NCBI RefSeq assembly: GCF_900107195.1
Contig: NZ_FNPB01000005.1
Span: forward strand, 62,001 to 126,000
Reading direction: 5' to 3'
Source: Halobellus clavatus
Lineage (GTDB): Archaea > Halobacteriota > Halobacteria > Halobacteriales > Haloferacaceae
Length of the DNA stretch: 64,000 nucleotides
Program-made: the position numbers and the translations under genes
The notes under the pieces: generated by a model
Told to the model about the DNA's origin: nothing
The model's input: only the letters and a program-made list of their open reading frames with translations
Databases searched by the model: none
In this document: positions 34,771-44,084 of the stretch, in pieces
How the letters are laid out: every line of letters begins with the position of its first letter
Numbering within the stretch: position 1 is the first letter of the stretch

Positions 34771-36259
34771 GGAGCGAGATGAGCCACAGACTTACCGCGG
34801 TGTACCCGACCATCACGAACACGAAGGGGTACTGACTCCGGATCGCCTGGAGCCGACTCGGGAAGAGCCGATACGCCGTGGAGTGAGCGACCCAGATCGC
34901 GACGAGGTGCCCGACGAGGACGAAGGCGATGTTCAGCGCCGACACCCACCCGGGGAGGGTCAAAACGACCGGATTCGTCGGGGCTGACAGCGGCGACGCG
35001 AGAACGTCGGCCAGGGAGGGCGCGAGCGAGAGGAAGAACGCGAAATAATGCGCGAGGTGATAGCCGGCGGCGATCGCGACCAGCGACGGGGCGAAGGCGA
35101 CGGTCAGTTCCCGCGGCGGGCGCGCCGTCAGGATCCGGGAGACGGCGACCCGTGCAGCGAGTCGGAACGCTCCGTAGAAGACCCCGAACCCACCGAGGAA
35201 CAGCAGGCCGTAGACGAGCAGCGGCGGGAGGCCGATACCGGCGACCGTCCGGATCGCGGCCGCACCCTGTTCGGTCGTGACGAAGCCGCTGAAGGTGAGT
35301 TCCCAGACCAGCGCGACGGCGAACGCCACGTCGTCGAGGCCGGTGACGAGTCGACCGTCGGTGTCTCCATCGCCGGCGGCGTGGCTCTCGCCGGCATCCG
35401 CTCGCTGGTCGGCCAACTCCGCGGGGCCGCTGACGAGTCGCATCGCCGGGATCGACGCGCGAAGCCGTCCATCGGTCCACCGGAACGGGGCGACGCGCCC
35501 GTAGAACCGCAGGAACACCGACACGGGGTCCCCGTTGCGGAACCAGGCGTCCCGCCCGACGAGGAGCGCGCCCGCGACGGTCACGACCCCGTAGCCCGCG
35601 ACGGCGACGCCGAGGAGTCGCGGATCGGTCGTGACGGGCGTGGTCGTTTCGAGCCAGATGAGCAGCAAGAGGCCGGCGACGGCCGGCCACCGGCCGAGCC
35701 GGTCGGGGTACTCGACCAGGCCCGTCGGGAGCGGGCCGGTCAGCGTTCGGAAGGGGTTCAGCGCCGGCCACGCGTTCCCGACCGCGTACGTAGCCATCGT
35801 GAGGCCCGCGCGGCCGCCGGCGAAGACCACGACTACCGCGAAGTTGATGGTCGCGAGCTGCGGGCCGACGATCCCCCGATACAGTACCAGTGCGAGCGCG
35901 ACGAGACCCACGACTCCCAGCGCGATCCGTCCGCCTCGTCCGAGTGGTTCGCTCGAGAGGACGTCGTCGCGCCAGTCGTGAATCCGCCGCACGAAGCCGC
36001 GATCGGTAACGAACCCCGCCAGCAGAGCCGACGCGCCGACCGCAGCCCCACCGGTGGCGACGTAGAGCCAGCGCGGAATCGCGAGCGCGTCGCGGGAGGC
36101 TTCCGAGAGACCGACAGCGGCGTTGCTGGCGGCGACGCCGCGAGCCAGGAGCGCGATCCCGAGCACCGCCGCAGCGGCCGCGGCGACCAGCGTTCGACGT
36201 TTCCGGCCGCGTCCCGAAGACGACTTCTCGTCGGACCGCTCGGTCGCTTCACGACGCAT
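34742..36259 (-). CDS. Polytopic membrane protein (~12 TM), unknown
   Basis: 505 residues with about 11-13 hydrophobic segments and a basic N-terminus. The central part has NAWPALNPFRTL, LGRWPAVAGLLLLIWLETT and GYHLAHYFAFFLSL, a pattern I associate with a poorly characterised membrane family also found in actinobacteria (sometimes labelled fenitrothion hydrolase); this is recollection. A charged loop (~290-320) carries Asp/Gly/His. The start overlaps the preceding small zinc-finger gene by 11 bp, so the two are probably coupled. The His residues in membrane helices could bind metal. Confidence 0.75.
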   Translation of the reverse strand: MRREATERSDEKSSSGRGRKRRTLVAAAAAAVLGIALLARGVAASNAAVGLSEASRDALAIPRWLYVATGGAAVGASALLAGFVTDRGFVRRIHDWRDDVLSSEPLGRGGRIALGVVGLVALALVLYRGIVGPQLATINFAVVVVFAGGRAGLTMATYAVGNAWPALNPFRTLTGPLPTGLVEYPDRLGRWPAVAGLLLLIWLETTTPVTTDPRLLGVAVAGYGVVTVAGALLVGRDAWFRNGDPVSVFLRFYGRVAPFRWTDGRLRASIPAMRLVSGPAELADQRADAGESHAAGDGDTDGRLVTGLDDVAFAVALVWELTFSGFVTTEQGAAAIRTVAGIGLPPLLVYGLLFLGGFGVFYGAFRLAARVAVSRILTARPPRELTVAFAPSLVAIAAGYHLAHYFAFFLSLAPSLADVLASPLSAPTNPVVLTLPGWVSALNIAFVLVGHLVAIWVAHSTAYRLFPSRLQAIRSQYPFVFVMVGYTAVSLWLISLPTTTPAFLG

Positions 36260-36533
36260 AGATCACGTAGAGGAAGAGGAAGCCGAAGTACAGCAGCACC
36301 AGGATGCCGACCGCGCGGAGTCGGAACGAGCGGATGGCGCGCTCTTCGGCCGCGTAGGCCTCGCGGTAGGCCTCCTGTTCGCTCGCGTCGATGTCGCCTG
36401 GGTGTCTGACGCCCCGGTGTAACACGAGGAGGTCCTCGGTGTGGAAGCGCCGGCCACAGACGTCGCAATCGAACGTGGGTTGGCCACCGTCTGTGCGCCG
36501 GATCGAACGGTCGCTGGTGTCGTGTTCAGTCAT
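36249..36533 (-). CDS. Membrane-anchored C2H2 zinc-finger protein
   Basis: 94 residues. A classic C2H2 finger, FDCDVCGRRFHTEDLLVLH followed by RGVRHP (~20-45), then a charged helix and one C-terminal membrane segment (AVGILVLLYFGFLFLYVIYA). So the finger would face the cytoplasm at the membrane surface. It overlaps the start of the polytopic membrane protein by 11 bp, suggesting the two act together. Role unknown. Confidence 0.75.
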   Translation of the reverse strand: MTEHDTSDRSIRRTDGGQPTFDCDVCGRRFHTEDLLVLHRGVRHPGDIDASEQEAYREAYAAEERAIRSFRLRAVGILVLLYFGFLFLYVIYAS

Positions 36534-36599
36534 TGTGCGGAAGGCGTCCGGTGGCGGTCGTCACTCGGTTCTGCGGCCCTGTCGGGAGTCGAACGGCCC

Positions 36600-37850
36600 C
36601 TACGTCCACGGGACTGACCGCTGCTGGAGTTCGCCAGCGAGGGACCGTACCATTGCACTCTCGGGATCGTCGTGGTTCGCCAGCGCCCACATCAGTTTCA
36701 CCTTCGCCGTCCCGGGGAGGGTGTCGCCGGCTTCGACGACGCCGGCGTCGAGGAGGTCCCGACCCGTGTCGTAGACGCGGTCGCACACCCGCCCTTCGAG
36801 GCACTGGCTCGTCATCGCAACGACGACGCCGTCCTCGACGAGCGATTCGAGGACTGGGATCAGGTCCGTGTGGACGTGACCGAGGCCCGTCCCCTCGACG
36901 ACGAGGCCGTCGAGGGCCGCATCCTCGAGCATCGCCGCGTATCGATCGACGTCCATTCCCGGTGTGAACTTCAGGAGGTCGACGTCCCCGTCGAGCGCCG
37001 TCTGAACCGTCAGGTCGACCGCGCCGCGTTCGGTGTACTCCCGCCGGAACTCCACGACCTCGGCGTCGTAGTCGACCCGGCCCAGCGGTGCCGCCCCGAC
37101 GGTTTCGAAGGCATCGCGGCGGGAGGTGTGGTTCTTGCGGACGCGCGTCCCGCGGTGGAGCGCGCACTCGTCGTCGGACGTCGAGGCGTGCATACAGACC
37201 AGTACCTCCGCGGCGTCGGATTTCGCGGCCTCGACGGCGCAGACGGCGTTCATCACGTTGTCCGAGGAGGGGCGATCCGCGGAACGCTGGCTGCCCGTGA
37301 AGACGATCGGGACCGGCGTGTCGAGCATGTACGACAGGGCAGAGGCGGAGAACTGCATCGTGTCGGTGCCGTGCATTACGACGACGCCGTCGGCACCGGC
37401 GCGGATCTCCTCGGCGACAGCCTCGGCCAGTTCCTGCCAGACGTCGGGCGTCATATTCTCCGAGAGGATGTTGGTGACGACGCGCCCGCGGTAGTTCGCC
37501 CGCCCGGCGAGATCCGGGACCGCGCGGAGGACGTCCTCGGCGTCGAACTGGGCCGTGACGGCGCCGGTTCGGTAGTCGACCGTCGACGCGATCGTGCCAC
37601 CGGTTGAGATCAGCGAGATCGTGGGGAGATCGTCGTCGAAGGAGATCTCCGACTGGGACTCGGTGTCCGCCGATCCGACGTCGTAGACGTCGGATTCGAG
37701 GACTTCTACGGCAGCGTCCGTGCGGTCGATCCCGACGTTGTAGCCGCCATCGAGTTTCACGACGAGGTGGTCCGGGGTCGAGGAGGGCATCAGGATGCCC
37801 TCGTTCGTGACATCCGCGCGTTCGACGCGGACGCGGTCTCCGGGGTTCAT
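36600..37850 (-). CDS. gatD: Glu-tRNA(Gln) amidotransferase subunit D
   Basis: 416 residues from the ATG at 37850 (MNPGDRVRVE). An N-terminal beta domain (~1-70) precedes an asparaginase-type domain with the two Thr-containing active-site motifs ISTGGTIAS and VVMHGTDTMQFSASAL, plus the helper KNHTSRRDAF. The AnsA-like fold with the extra N-terminal domain is GatD. It releases ammonia from glutamine for GatE, which converts Glu-tRNA(Gln) into Gln-tRNA(Gln) in archaea. gatE is not in the window. Confidence 0.93.
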   Translation of the reverse strand: MNPGDRVRVERADVTNEGILMPSSTPDHLVVKLDGGYNVGIDRTDAAVEVLESDVYDVGSADTESQSEISFDDDLPTISLISTGGTIASTVDYRTGAVTAQFDAEDVLRAVPDLAGRANYRGRVVTNILSENMTPDVWQELAEAVAEEIRAGADGVVVMHGTDTMQFSASALSYMLDTPVPIVFTGSQRSADRPSSDNVMNAVCAVEAAKSDAAEVLVCMHASTSDDECALHRGTRVRKNHTSRRDAFETVGAAPLGRVDYDAEVVEFRREYTERGAVDLTVQTALDGDVDLLKFTPGMDVDRYAAMLEDAALDGLVVEGTGLGHVHTDLIPVLESLVEDGVVVAMTSQCLEGRVCDRVYDTGRDLLDAGVVEAGDTLPGTAKVKLMWALANHDDPESAMVRSLAGELQQRSVPWT

Positions 37851-37966
37851 ACGCTCTGCTATCGGGGGCGCGGACTTCAATCCATTCGTTCGTGCGCACG
37901 GCCGGATCGCTGCCGGCGCGACCGCCGCGGGGCAAGAGTCAGGGCGGAGCAGTCCCTTCCCCCCGT

Positions 37967-38515
37967 ATGCAGCGCTCTGACGAACGCGAACCGGAATCCG
38001 ACCTCGACGTCGATACCGACGTCGACGTGGCCTCGCTGCTCGACGAGGAGGGGGAGGCGAGCGGCACGCGCGCAGATCCCGCGACCGACGCGACGGCAGG
38101 CACCGCCGACAGCGGTGGTCGGCTGCGCGGGCGACTTCCCGATGGACCGACGGTTTCCGTGCGCTCGTTCCTCCTCGTGTTGGCCCTCTCGATCGGCGGC
38201 GTCGTCGTCGGCGGGTCGATCCCGATCGTGGGATCGATCGGCCGGTTCCTGGGCCTCTTCGCCGTCGCCTTCGCGATCGGGCTCGTCGGCTCGCGCCGAC
38301 GGTACCTCGAAGTCGGTCTCGCGGGCGCGGTGGCCGCCGGCGTCGCGTTCGTCCTCGGCACGCTCACGAGCGTTTTCGCGCCTGTCGCAGTGTCTGTGCT
38401 CTCGGACTTCGGCCTCGCCATCGCCGGCGTCGGGGTCGGTGGCGGGCTGGTCGCGTCGCTGCTGGGACACTACTTCGGTCGCGACCTTCGCAGCGGGCTG
38501 ACGCGCGACGTGTAG
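37967..38515 (+). CDS. Membrane protein with acidic N-terminus and glycine-zipper helices
   Basis: 182 residues from the ATG at 37967. An acidic, disordered N-terminal region (~1-62) is followed by four hydrophobic, Gly-rich segments (VSVRSFLLVLALSIGGVVVG, FLGLFAVAFAIGLVGS, LAGAVAAGVAFVLG, DFGLAIAGVGVGGGLVASLL). No motif I recognise. It converges on the regulator gene at 38517-39407 with 1 bp between stops. Confidence 0.72.
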   Translation: MQRSDEREPESDLDVDTDVDVASLLDEEGEASGTRADPATDATAGTADSGGRLRGRLPDGPTVSVRSFLLVLALSIGGVVVGGSIPIVGSIGRFLGLFAVAFAIGLVGSRRRYLEVGLAGAVAAGVAFVLGTLTSVFAPVAVSVLSDFGLAIAGVGVGGGLVASLLGHYFGRDLRSGLTRDV

Positions 38516-38516
38516 G

Positions 38517-39407
38517 TTACACGATCCGCCACTCGGTGCCGTCGTGCGTGACTAGCCCGCGGTCGTCGAGCAGTTCGAGCGCGCGCTTGACCCGCTCGTG
38601 CTCGGTGTTGAGGCTCCGGGCGATGTCGGTGACGGTTCGCGCGTCCCGAGCCAACGCCGCCAGCACCTCGGCGTGGAACCGGCTGTCGACCTCGGACCCG
38701 AGTCGCTCGCTGAGTTCGTCGAGTACGTCGGTCACGCGGCCGTGTACCCACCGCTGTGCCAGGGAGAGTTCGCTCTCGACGTCGTCGAGGTAGGCGTACT
38801 GGCGGGCCAGAGAGGCGACGTCGTCCGATCGGTCGCCGGCCGAACGCTGTGCACGATCGCCGTCGGGTCTCGGTGCGGAATCTTCGGATTCGTTGGGTGC
38901 CGGATTCTCCGCATCGGCCGGTGCCGCCCCTTCCGCATCGGCCGGTGCTGGCCCCTCTACATCGTCCGCGCGCGACCCCGGTTCGCGGGTGCTCTCGGCC
39001 CCAGCATCGCCGCGCTGGCTCGTGTCGGCGTCACTCTCTGCAACATCTCGCGCCGTTTCCTCGGCCGATTCGCTCGGCCAGTCGACGGAGATGTGCTGGC
39101 ACCGCCCGCGCATATCGAGGCTCCGACTCGCTGGGTAGGCGCTCTTCGCGCCGAACCGGTACGGCGAGACGCTCACTTCGAGTCGGAGGTTCCGGGCGAT
39201 GTGGAAGTACTTGCGGCGCTTTTCGTCCGTCCGGCTCTCGACGAGCCCGGCCTCCTCCAGTCGGCGCAGATGGTCGATGACGGCCTTCGGGCTCACTCCG
39301 AGGTACTCGCTGATCTCGGTGACGTAACACGGTTTGTGCGAGAGCAGCCGGAGGATGCGCCGGCGGTTCTCGTTGCCGAGGAGATCGAGGAGTACCGCAG
39401 AGTCCAT
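38517..39407 (-). CDS. Double winged-helix (ArsR-like) transcription regulator
   Basis: 296 residues. The N-terminal wHTH (~1-75: LLGNENRRRILRLLSHKPCY, then VTEISEYLGVSPKAVIDHL and SRTDEKRRKYFHIAR) is ArsR-like. A repetitive acidic linker (~130-200, APADAEGAAPADAENPAP) leads to a second wHTH (~235-296: EVLAALARDARTVTDIARSL, then LVTHDGTEWRIV). Such two-headed regulators occur in haloarchaea without known ligand. The ATG at 39407 has an AT-rich CTTACG about 27 nt upstream. No metal-binding Cys pair is visible in the first domain. Confidence 0.85.
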   Translation of the reverse strand: MDSAVLLDLLGNENRRRILRLLSHKPCYVTEISEYLGVSPKAVIDHLRRLEEAGLVESRTDEKRRKYFHIARNLRLEVSVSPYRFGAKSAYPASRSLDMRGRCQHISVDWPSESAEETARDVAESDADTSQRGDAGAESTREPGSRADDVEGPAPADAEGAAPADAENPAPNESEDSAPRPDGDRAQRSAGDRSDDVASLARQYAYLDDVESELSLAQRWVHGRVTDVLDELSERLGSEVDSRFHAEVLAALARDARTVTDIARSLNTEHERVKRALELLDDRGLVTHDGTEWRIV

Positions 39408-39704
39408 AACGAGAGGTAAATCACCGACCCGTAAGACGTTGACGCATTTGCCGGCGAACCCGACGCCTTGGATTGCGAACAGTCGGCACGAGTGCCGGGA
39501 CCGATCACCCGACGGCGTCGATCCGCGACGGCTATCCCCCACGCCGGCGTGCCGAACAACCGCGAGGCGACGTGGGCCGTCAGTAGCGCACGGAGAGCTT
39601 GGCCGCGGCTTCGTATATAAAACCTCGCCGTCGGTTCGCGTCGATGATCGAAGTTCCTGCGAACTCACCGCCGACCAGAGCCGCTGTGCGGGCCTCCCGT
39701 TGAA
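39408..39704. other. 297-bp gap between regulator and DUF1405 gene
   Basis: No convincing gene on either strand. It holds the probable promoter of the regulator (near 39430 on the minus strand) and otherwise nothing I can identify. Confidence 0.5.
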
Positions 39705-40397
39705 TCAATTCCGATCGACGTCGTTGCCCCGTTCGGCCCGATCGAAGACCCACGCGGCGTAGGCGACGACCGCGAACGAGAGTCCGACCGTGATCGCGGC
39801 CAACACCGGGCCGGCCTCGTATCTCAGTGGTGGGTAGAGACCGAAGCCGTAGTCGAAGACGTCGTTGAGCAGGAGCGCAGCGAGCGCCGCCAGAAGCGCG
39901 CTGCGGGACGTCTTCGCGTAGTAGGGAATCAGCACCGCCTGCAACAGGAAGAACAGGTGGGTGAGGAGGATACCCCAGTACTCCCACAGCAGCGCGGGCG
40001 TGAAACCGACGTACAGGTCGGGACGGAGGTTCAGCGCGATCCCGGTCCAGAGCCCGTACTTCACGAGCCAGACGAACGCGAACGTGTGGAGTAGTTCGAG
40101 CAGGCGATTCGAGGGCGCGTCAGTCACGCGCTCGCCGAGCCGCGGCAGAAGCGTCGCGACCGACAGCGCCGCCAGCGCGAGGGCAGTCGGGGAGTCGCCG
40201 AAGAGAGGATACAGCAGCGAACTCAGGTCTGCAAGCGACGGATCGGAGTGGACGTAGAAACTCACACCGACGAGGAACGCTGCGCCGTCGACGACGAGTA
40301 GCCAGCCCAGGCTCGCCGGGTTCCCGAGGTAGTACTGCACCCACCGCTCGGGGATCGGTCGCCGCAGTCGGCTGTCGCGCTCGGCCGCCTCGCTCAT
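39705..40397 (-). CDS. DUF1405-type six/seven-helix membrane protein
   Basis: 230 residues, six to seven hydrophobic segments. The N-terminal NPASLGWLLVVDGAAFLVGV, the central KYGLWTGIALNLRP and LTHLFFLLQAVLIPYYAKTS, and the C-terminal LLNDVFDYGFGLYPPL agree with the DUF1405 family shared by Bacillus and haloarchaea. Conserved His/Asp/Tyr residues suggest a binding pocket in the membrane. Function unknown. Confidence 0.8.
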   Translation of the reverse strand: MSEAAERDSRLRRPIPERWVQYYLGNPASLGWLLVVDGAAFLVGVSFYVHSDPSLADLSSLLYPLFGDSPTALALAALSVATLLPRLGERVTDAPSNRLLELLHTFAFVWLVKYGLWTGIALNLRPDLYVGFTPALLWEYWGILLTHLFFLLQAVLIPYYAKTSRSALLAALAALLLNDVFDYGFGLYPPLRYEAGPVLAAITVGLSFAVVAYAAWVFDRAERGNDVDRN

Positions 40398-40509
40398 CGG
40401 CTCGACCGACGGTGGGCAACCGAAAGAAGGTGTCGCGTTCGGCGTCGACGTGGTTGGAGGAAGGGCCAGAAACGAAGCCTATTCCACCCTGCCTCGCGTC
40501 CCGTTCGGT

Positions 40510-42024
40510 ATGCAGGCAGCGCTAGTCATCCTCGACGGCTGGGGGCTCGGGGACCACTCCCGACGCGACGCGGTGAAAGCGGCGTCGACGCCGAACTTCG
40601 ATCGGTTCGCCGACGCCGGTGCCTACGGCACGCTCGACGTCTCCGGGCGTCGGGTCGGACTCCCGGAGGGACAGATGGGCAACAGCGAGGTCGGTCACCT
40701 CAACATCGGCGCGGGCCGCGTCGTCAAGCAGGCGTACACCCGGATCGAGGACTCGATCGCCGAGGGAACCTTCGCGACCAACGACGCAATCGCGTCGGCG
40801 TTCGACCACGTCGAGGAGACCGGCGGGCGCGTCCACTGTCTGGGACTCCTGAGCGACGGCGGCGTTCACTCCGAACAGGGCCACCTCCACGCGCTGATCG
40901 AAATCGCCGCCGAGCGCGGCGTCGAGGCCGTCACTCACGCGTTCACCGACGGCCGCGACACCGACCCCTACGGGGGTGAGGACTACCTCGCGACGCTGGA
41001 AGCCGTCGTCGACGACCACGGCACCGGCGACGTCGCCACCGTCTCCGGCCGGTACTACGCGATGGATCGCGATCAGAACTGGGAGCGAACGAAGCGCGCC
41101 TACGACGCCATCGTGAAGCGCGAGGCCGACCACGAAGCCACGACCGGCGTCGACGCGGTGCGGCAGTCCTACGACCGCGGCGACACCGACGAGTTCGTCG
41201 AGCCGACGGCCGTGACCGGCGGCCCCGCCCTCGAAGACGGCGACGCAGTGATCTTCTTCAACTTCCGGCCGGACCGCGCGCGCCAACTCGTTCGGCTGCT
41301 CGCGGACATCGAGCCAGCGTGGCCGTTCGAGACCGACCCGCCCGACGTTCGGCTGGTCACGATGACGGCGTACGACGAGACGTTCGACCTCCCCGTCGCG
41401 TTCCCCCCGGAGGAGCCGAAAGAGACGCTCGGGGCGACGCTCGCGGCGGCCGACAAGACGCAACTCCGACTCGCGGAGTCCGAGAAGTACGCCCACGTGA
41501 CCTACTTCCTCAACGGCGGTCGAGAGGTGGCGTTCGACGGCGAGATCCGTCGGATCATCGAGAGTCCGGACGTGCCGACCTACGACGAACAGCCCGAGAT
41601 GAGCGCCGCCGGGGTCACAGACACCGCGATCGACCTGATCGAGCGCGAGGACCCCGACGCGATGGTGCTCAACTACGCCAATCCCGATATGGTCGGGCAC
41701 ACCGGTGACTTCGACGCCGCGATCGCGGCCGTCGAGACGGTAGACGCGCAACTCGGCCGACTCGTCGACGCGCTCGAAGCCGCCGGCGCCCACGTCCTGA
41801 TCACGGCCGACCACGGCAACGCCGACGATATGGGCACCCCCGAGGAGCCGCACACGGCCCACACCACTAATCCCGTGCCGGTCATCTATCTCACGCCCGA
41901 GGGCGACGACGGTGCCAGGCAGATGCAGCGCGGCGGGTCGCTCTGCGACATCGCCCCGACGATCCTCGAACTGATGGACGTCGAACGGCCGGAGACGATG
42001 ACCGGCGAACCGCTCGTGGAGTAG
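40510..42024 (+). CDS. gpmI: Cofactor-independent phosphoglycerate mutase
   Basis: 504 residues from the ATG at 40510 (MQAALVILDGWGL). Alkaline-phosphatase-like metal ligands include Asp9 in LDGWG, the catalytic Ser in GQMGNSEVGHLNIGAGR, FTDGRDTDP, GRYYAMDRDQNW, ADHGNADDM and HTAHTTNPVP. It interconverts 3- and 2-phosphoglycerate with manganese. Full length for the family, with no break. An upstream in-frame extension of 20 codons is not conserved-looking. Confidence 0.96.
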   Translation: MQAALVILDGWGLGDHSRRDAVKAASTPNFDRFADAGAYGTLDVSGRRVGLPEGQMGNSEVGHLNIGAGRVVKQAYTRIEDSIAEGTFATNDAIASAFDHVEETGGRVHCLGLLSDGGVHSEQGHLHALIEIAAERGVEAVTHAFTDGRDTDPYGGEDYLATLEAVVDDHGTGDVATVSGRYYAMDRDQNWERTKRAYDAIVKREADHEATTGVDAVRQSYDRGDTDEFVEPTAVTGGPALEDGDAVIFFNFRPDRARQLVRLLADIEPAWPFETDPPDVRLVTMTAYDETFDLPVAFPPEEPKETLGATLAAADKTQLRLAESEKYAHVTYFLNGGREVAFDGEIRRIIESPDVPTYDEQPEMSAAGVTDTAIDLIEREDPDAMVLNYANPDMVGHTGDFDAAIAAVETVDAQLGRLVDALEAAGAHVLITADHGNADDMGTPEEPHTAHTTNPVPVIYLTPEGDDGARQMQRGGSLCDIAPTILELMDVERPETMTGEPLVE

Positions 42025-42094
42025 CCGCCACCCTCCGTCGGTGCCGCCGTCCCGACAGTAACCTATTCGTCCCGCAGCGTGTATCGCCTGGTAC

Positions 42095-43471
42095 GTGTTT
42101 CCCAGCGATCGTCTCCGTTCGGTCTGGGCGCAGACCGTCTCACTGGGATGGCCCGTCGCCGTCCAGCAGACGCTCAACACGCTGATGCGAACGGTGGACA
42201 TCCTCGTGACCGGGTTCTTCTCTCCGGCCGCCGTGGCCGCCATCGGGCTCGCAGATCTCTACTCGCGACTGCCGCTTCGGATCGGGATGGGACTCGGGAG
42301 CGGCGCGATCGCTCTCTCCAGTCAGGAGACCGGACGCGGTGCCGAGGACACCCGCGACCGCGCTATCACCCAGGCGCTACTGCTCGGATTTCTCGCCGGG
42401 CTGCCGCTCGTCGCCGTCGGACTCGCGTTCGGCGAGGACCTCGTCGCACTCCTCGGCGCTTCGTCCGAGGTTGCCCGGCTCGGTGGACAGTATCTGGCGA
42501 TCATCCTCGTCGCTGCACCGATGCGGATCGCGGGCTTCGTCGGCGCCCGCGCGCTCCAGGGCACCGGCGACACCCGGACGCCGATGCTCATCAACGGGAG
42601 CGCGACCCTCCTCAACATCCTCCTGTCTCTCGCGCTCGGCCTCGGCCTCGCCGGTCTCCCCCGTCTGGGAATCGTCGGTGTCGGCGTCGCCACGGCGGTC
42701 GGACGGACGGTCGAAACCGGACTCGTCACCGCTACGATCGCCAGTGATCGCGTCTCGCTGTCGTTCGCTCGCCCGCGCGGTCTCCTCCTGACGCGTCAGT
42801 TGCTCGAAGTGGCCGTTCCGGACGTCGCCGGCGGGCTGAGCACCGAAATCGCCCGGTTTCCGTTCAACTCGCTGCTACTCCTGTTCGGGACCGAGGCCAC
42901 GGCCGCGTACCACATCGCCAACCGGCTCTACCAGCAACTGGCTGCGCCGCTGTTCAGGGCGTTTCGAACGGTTTCGAGCATTCTGGTCGGGCAAGCGCTG
43001 GGATCGGATCGGCCGGACGATGCGCGCTACACGGCGTTCGCGATCTGCGGACTCAGCCTCGCGGTGCTCGGTGCGCTCGGTGCACTCCTGTTCGCGGGGG
43101 CCGGCCCGCTGTCGACGATTTTCACCGACGACCCCGCGACGATTCGATTCGCGACCGGGTTCAACCGGACCTTCGCCGTCGCGATGGCGTTCATCGGCAT
43201 CTACTTCCCCTTTTCGGGCGCACTGAAGGGGAGCGGTGACACGCGGACGCCGTTCTGGGCCGGCGTCGTCGGATCGTACGTGTTCCTGCTCGGCGTCTCG
43301 TTCCTGCTCGCGGTGACGCTCGACTACGGCCTCTCGGGGGTCTACGTCGGGATCGTCCTCTCGTACGTCTCACGGGCGGTCATCGTCGGCGCGAGGATGT
43401 TCGGCGACGACTGGGCGGAACTGGCCGCGCGGATGATCGACGAGCGGGAGGCGGCCGGCGACCAGGGCTGA
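42095..43471 (+). CDS. MATE-family multidrug/cation antiporter
   Basis: 458 residues from a GTG at 42095, twelve membrane segments in two similar halves. The paired family marks are RALQGTGDTRTPM in the first half and GALKGSGDTRTPFWAG in the second, together with VDILVTGFFSPAAVAAIGLA near the start. MATE proteins export organic cations in exchange for Na+ or H+. Substrate unknown; no regulator adjoins. Confidence 0.92.
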   Translation: MFPSDRLRSVWAQTVSLGWPVAVQQTLNTLMRTVDILVTGFFSPAAVAAIGLADLYSRLPLRIGMGLGSGAIALSSQETGRGAEDTRDRAITQALLLGFLAGLPLVAVGLAFGEDLVALLGASSEVARLGGQYLAIILVAAPMRIAGFVGARALQGTGDTRTPMLINGSATLLNILLSLALGLGLAGLPRLGIVGVGVATAVGRTVETGLVTATIASDRVSLSFARPRGLLLTRQLLEVAVPDVAGGLSTEIARFPFNSLLLLFGTEATAAYHIANRLYQQLAAPLFRAFRTVSSILVGQALGSDRPDDARYTAFAICGLSLAVLGALGALLFAGAGPLSTIFTDDPATIRFATGFNRTFAVAMAFIGIYFPFSGALKGSGDTRTPFWAGVVGSYVFLLGVSFLLAVTLDYGLSGVYVGIVLSYVSRAVIVGARMFGDDWAELAARMIDEREAAGDQG

Positions 43472-43481
43472 CGGCCCGCGA

Positions 43482-44084
43482 TCACGGCAGCCGGCCGAAG
43501 ACGAACTCCGTGCTGCTTCCCAGCGGGTCGGTCGCGGTCTCCGTTCGGAGATCGGTGAATCCGGCCTCGCGTAGCTGCGATAGCGTCTGTTCGCGCCCGG
43601 GAGCGGCGAAGAACATCTCGCCGCCCATCCACCCCCGCCGGACCGTCTGGAAGCGGCCACCCGGCAGCGTCATCAGGAGTCGGCCGCCGGGCCGAAGGAC
43701 ACGCGCGAACTCGCGGTAGACGGCCGGCTGTTCGTCTCTGGGGAGGTGAAACACGGCGTGGTAGGCCGTGACGGCATCGACGCTCTCCTCGGCGATGGGG
43801 AGCGTCGACATATCCCCCTGCAGCAACTCGGCGGCGGGAACCGTCTCTCTCGCGAGGTCCAATGCCGTCCGGGAGATGTCCAGACCGAGCGTCCCCTCCG
43901 GGAGGTTCGCGAGCGTTCGCGCCCCGTCGCAGGGGCCGATATCGAGGATCCGCGGTTCCTCGGGGAGGTCGTCGAGGAGGTCGTCGAGCAGCGCCCCATC
44001 CGAGCCGTCGGGGTCGCGTCGGCGTGCGTACATCTCGGCGACGTCGTCCCAGGCCCGACGCAGTTCAGTACGATCCACGGGCAT
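43482..44084 (-). CDS. Class I SAM-dependent methyltransferase
   Basis: 200 residues. Motif I reads ILDIGPCDGARTL, with Pro-Cys in place of the usual Gly-Cys-Gly-x-Gly run, followed by LGLDISRTALDLA, QGDMSTLPIAEESVDAVTAY and RVLRPGGRLLMTLPGG. The C-terminal beta hairpin (GFTDLRTETATDP) is standard. The altered glycine loop is worth noting but still compatible with SAM binding. Substrate unknown. It converges on the MATE gene 10 bp away. Confidence 0.82.
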   Translation of the reverse strand: MPVDRTELRRAWDDVAEMYARRRDPDGSDGALLDDLLDDLPEEPRILDIGPCDGARTLANLPEGTLGLDISRTALDLARETVPAAELLQGDMSTLPIAEESVDAVTAYHAVFHLPRDEQPAVYREFARVLRPGGRLLMTLPGGRFQTVRRGWMGGEMFFAAPGREQTLSQLREAGFTDLRTETATDPLGSSTEFVFGRLP

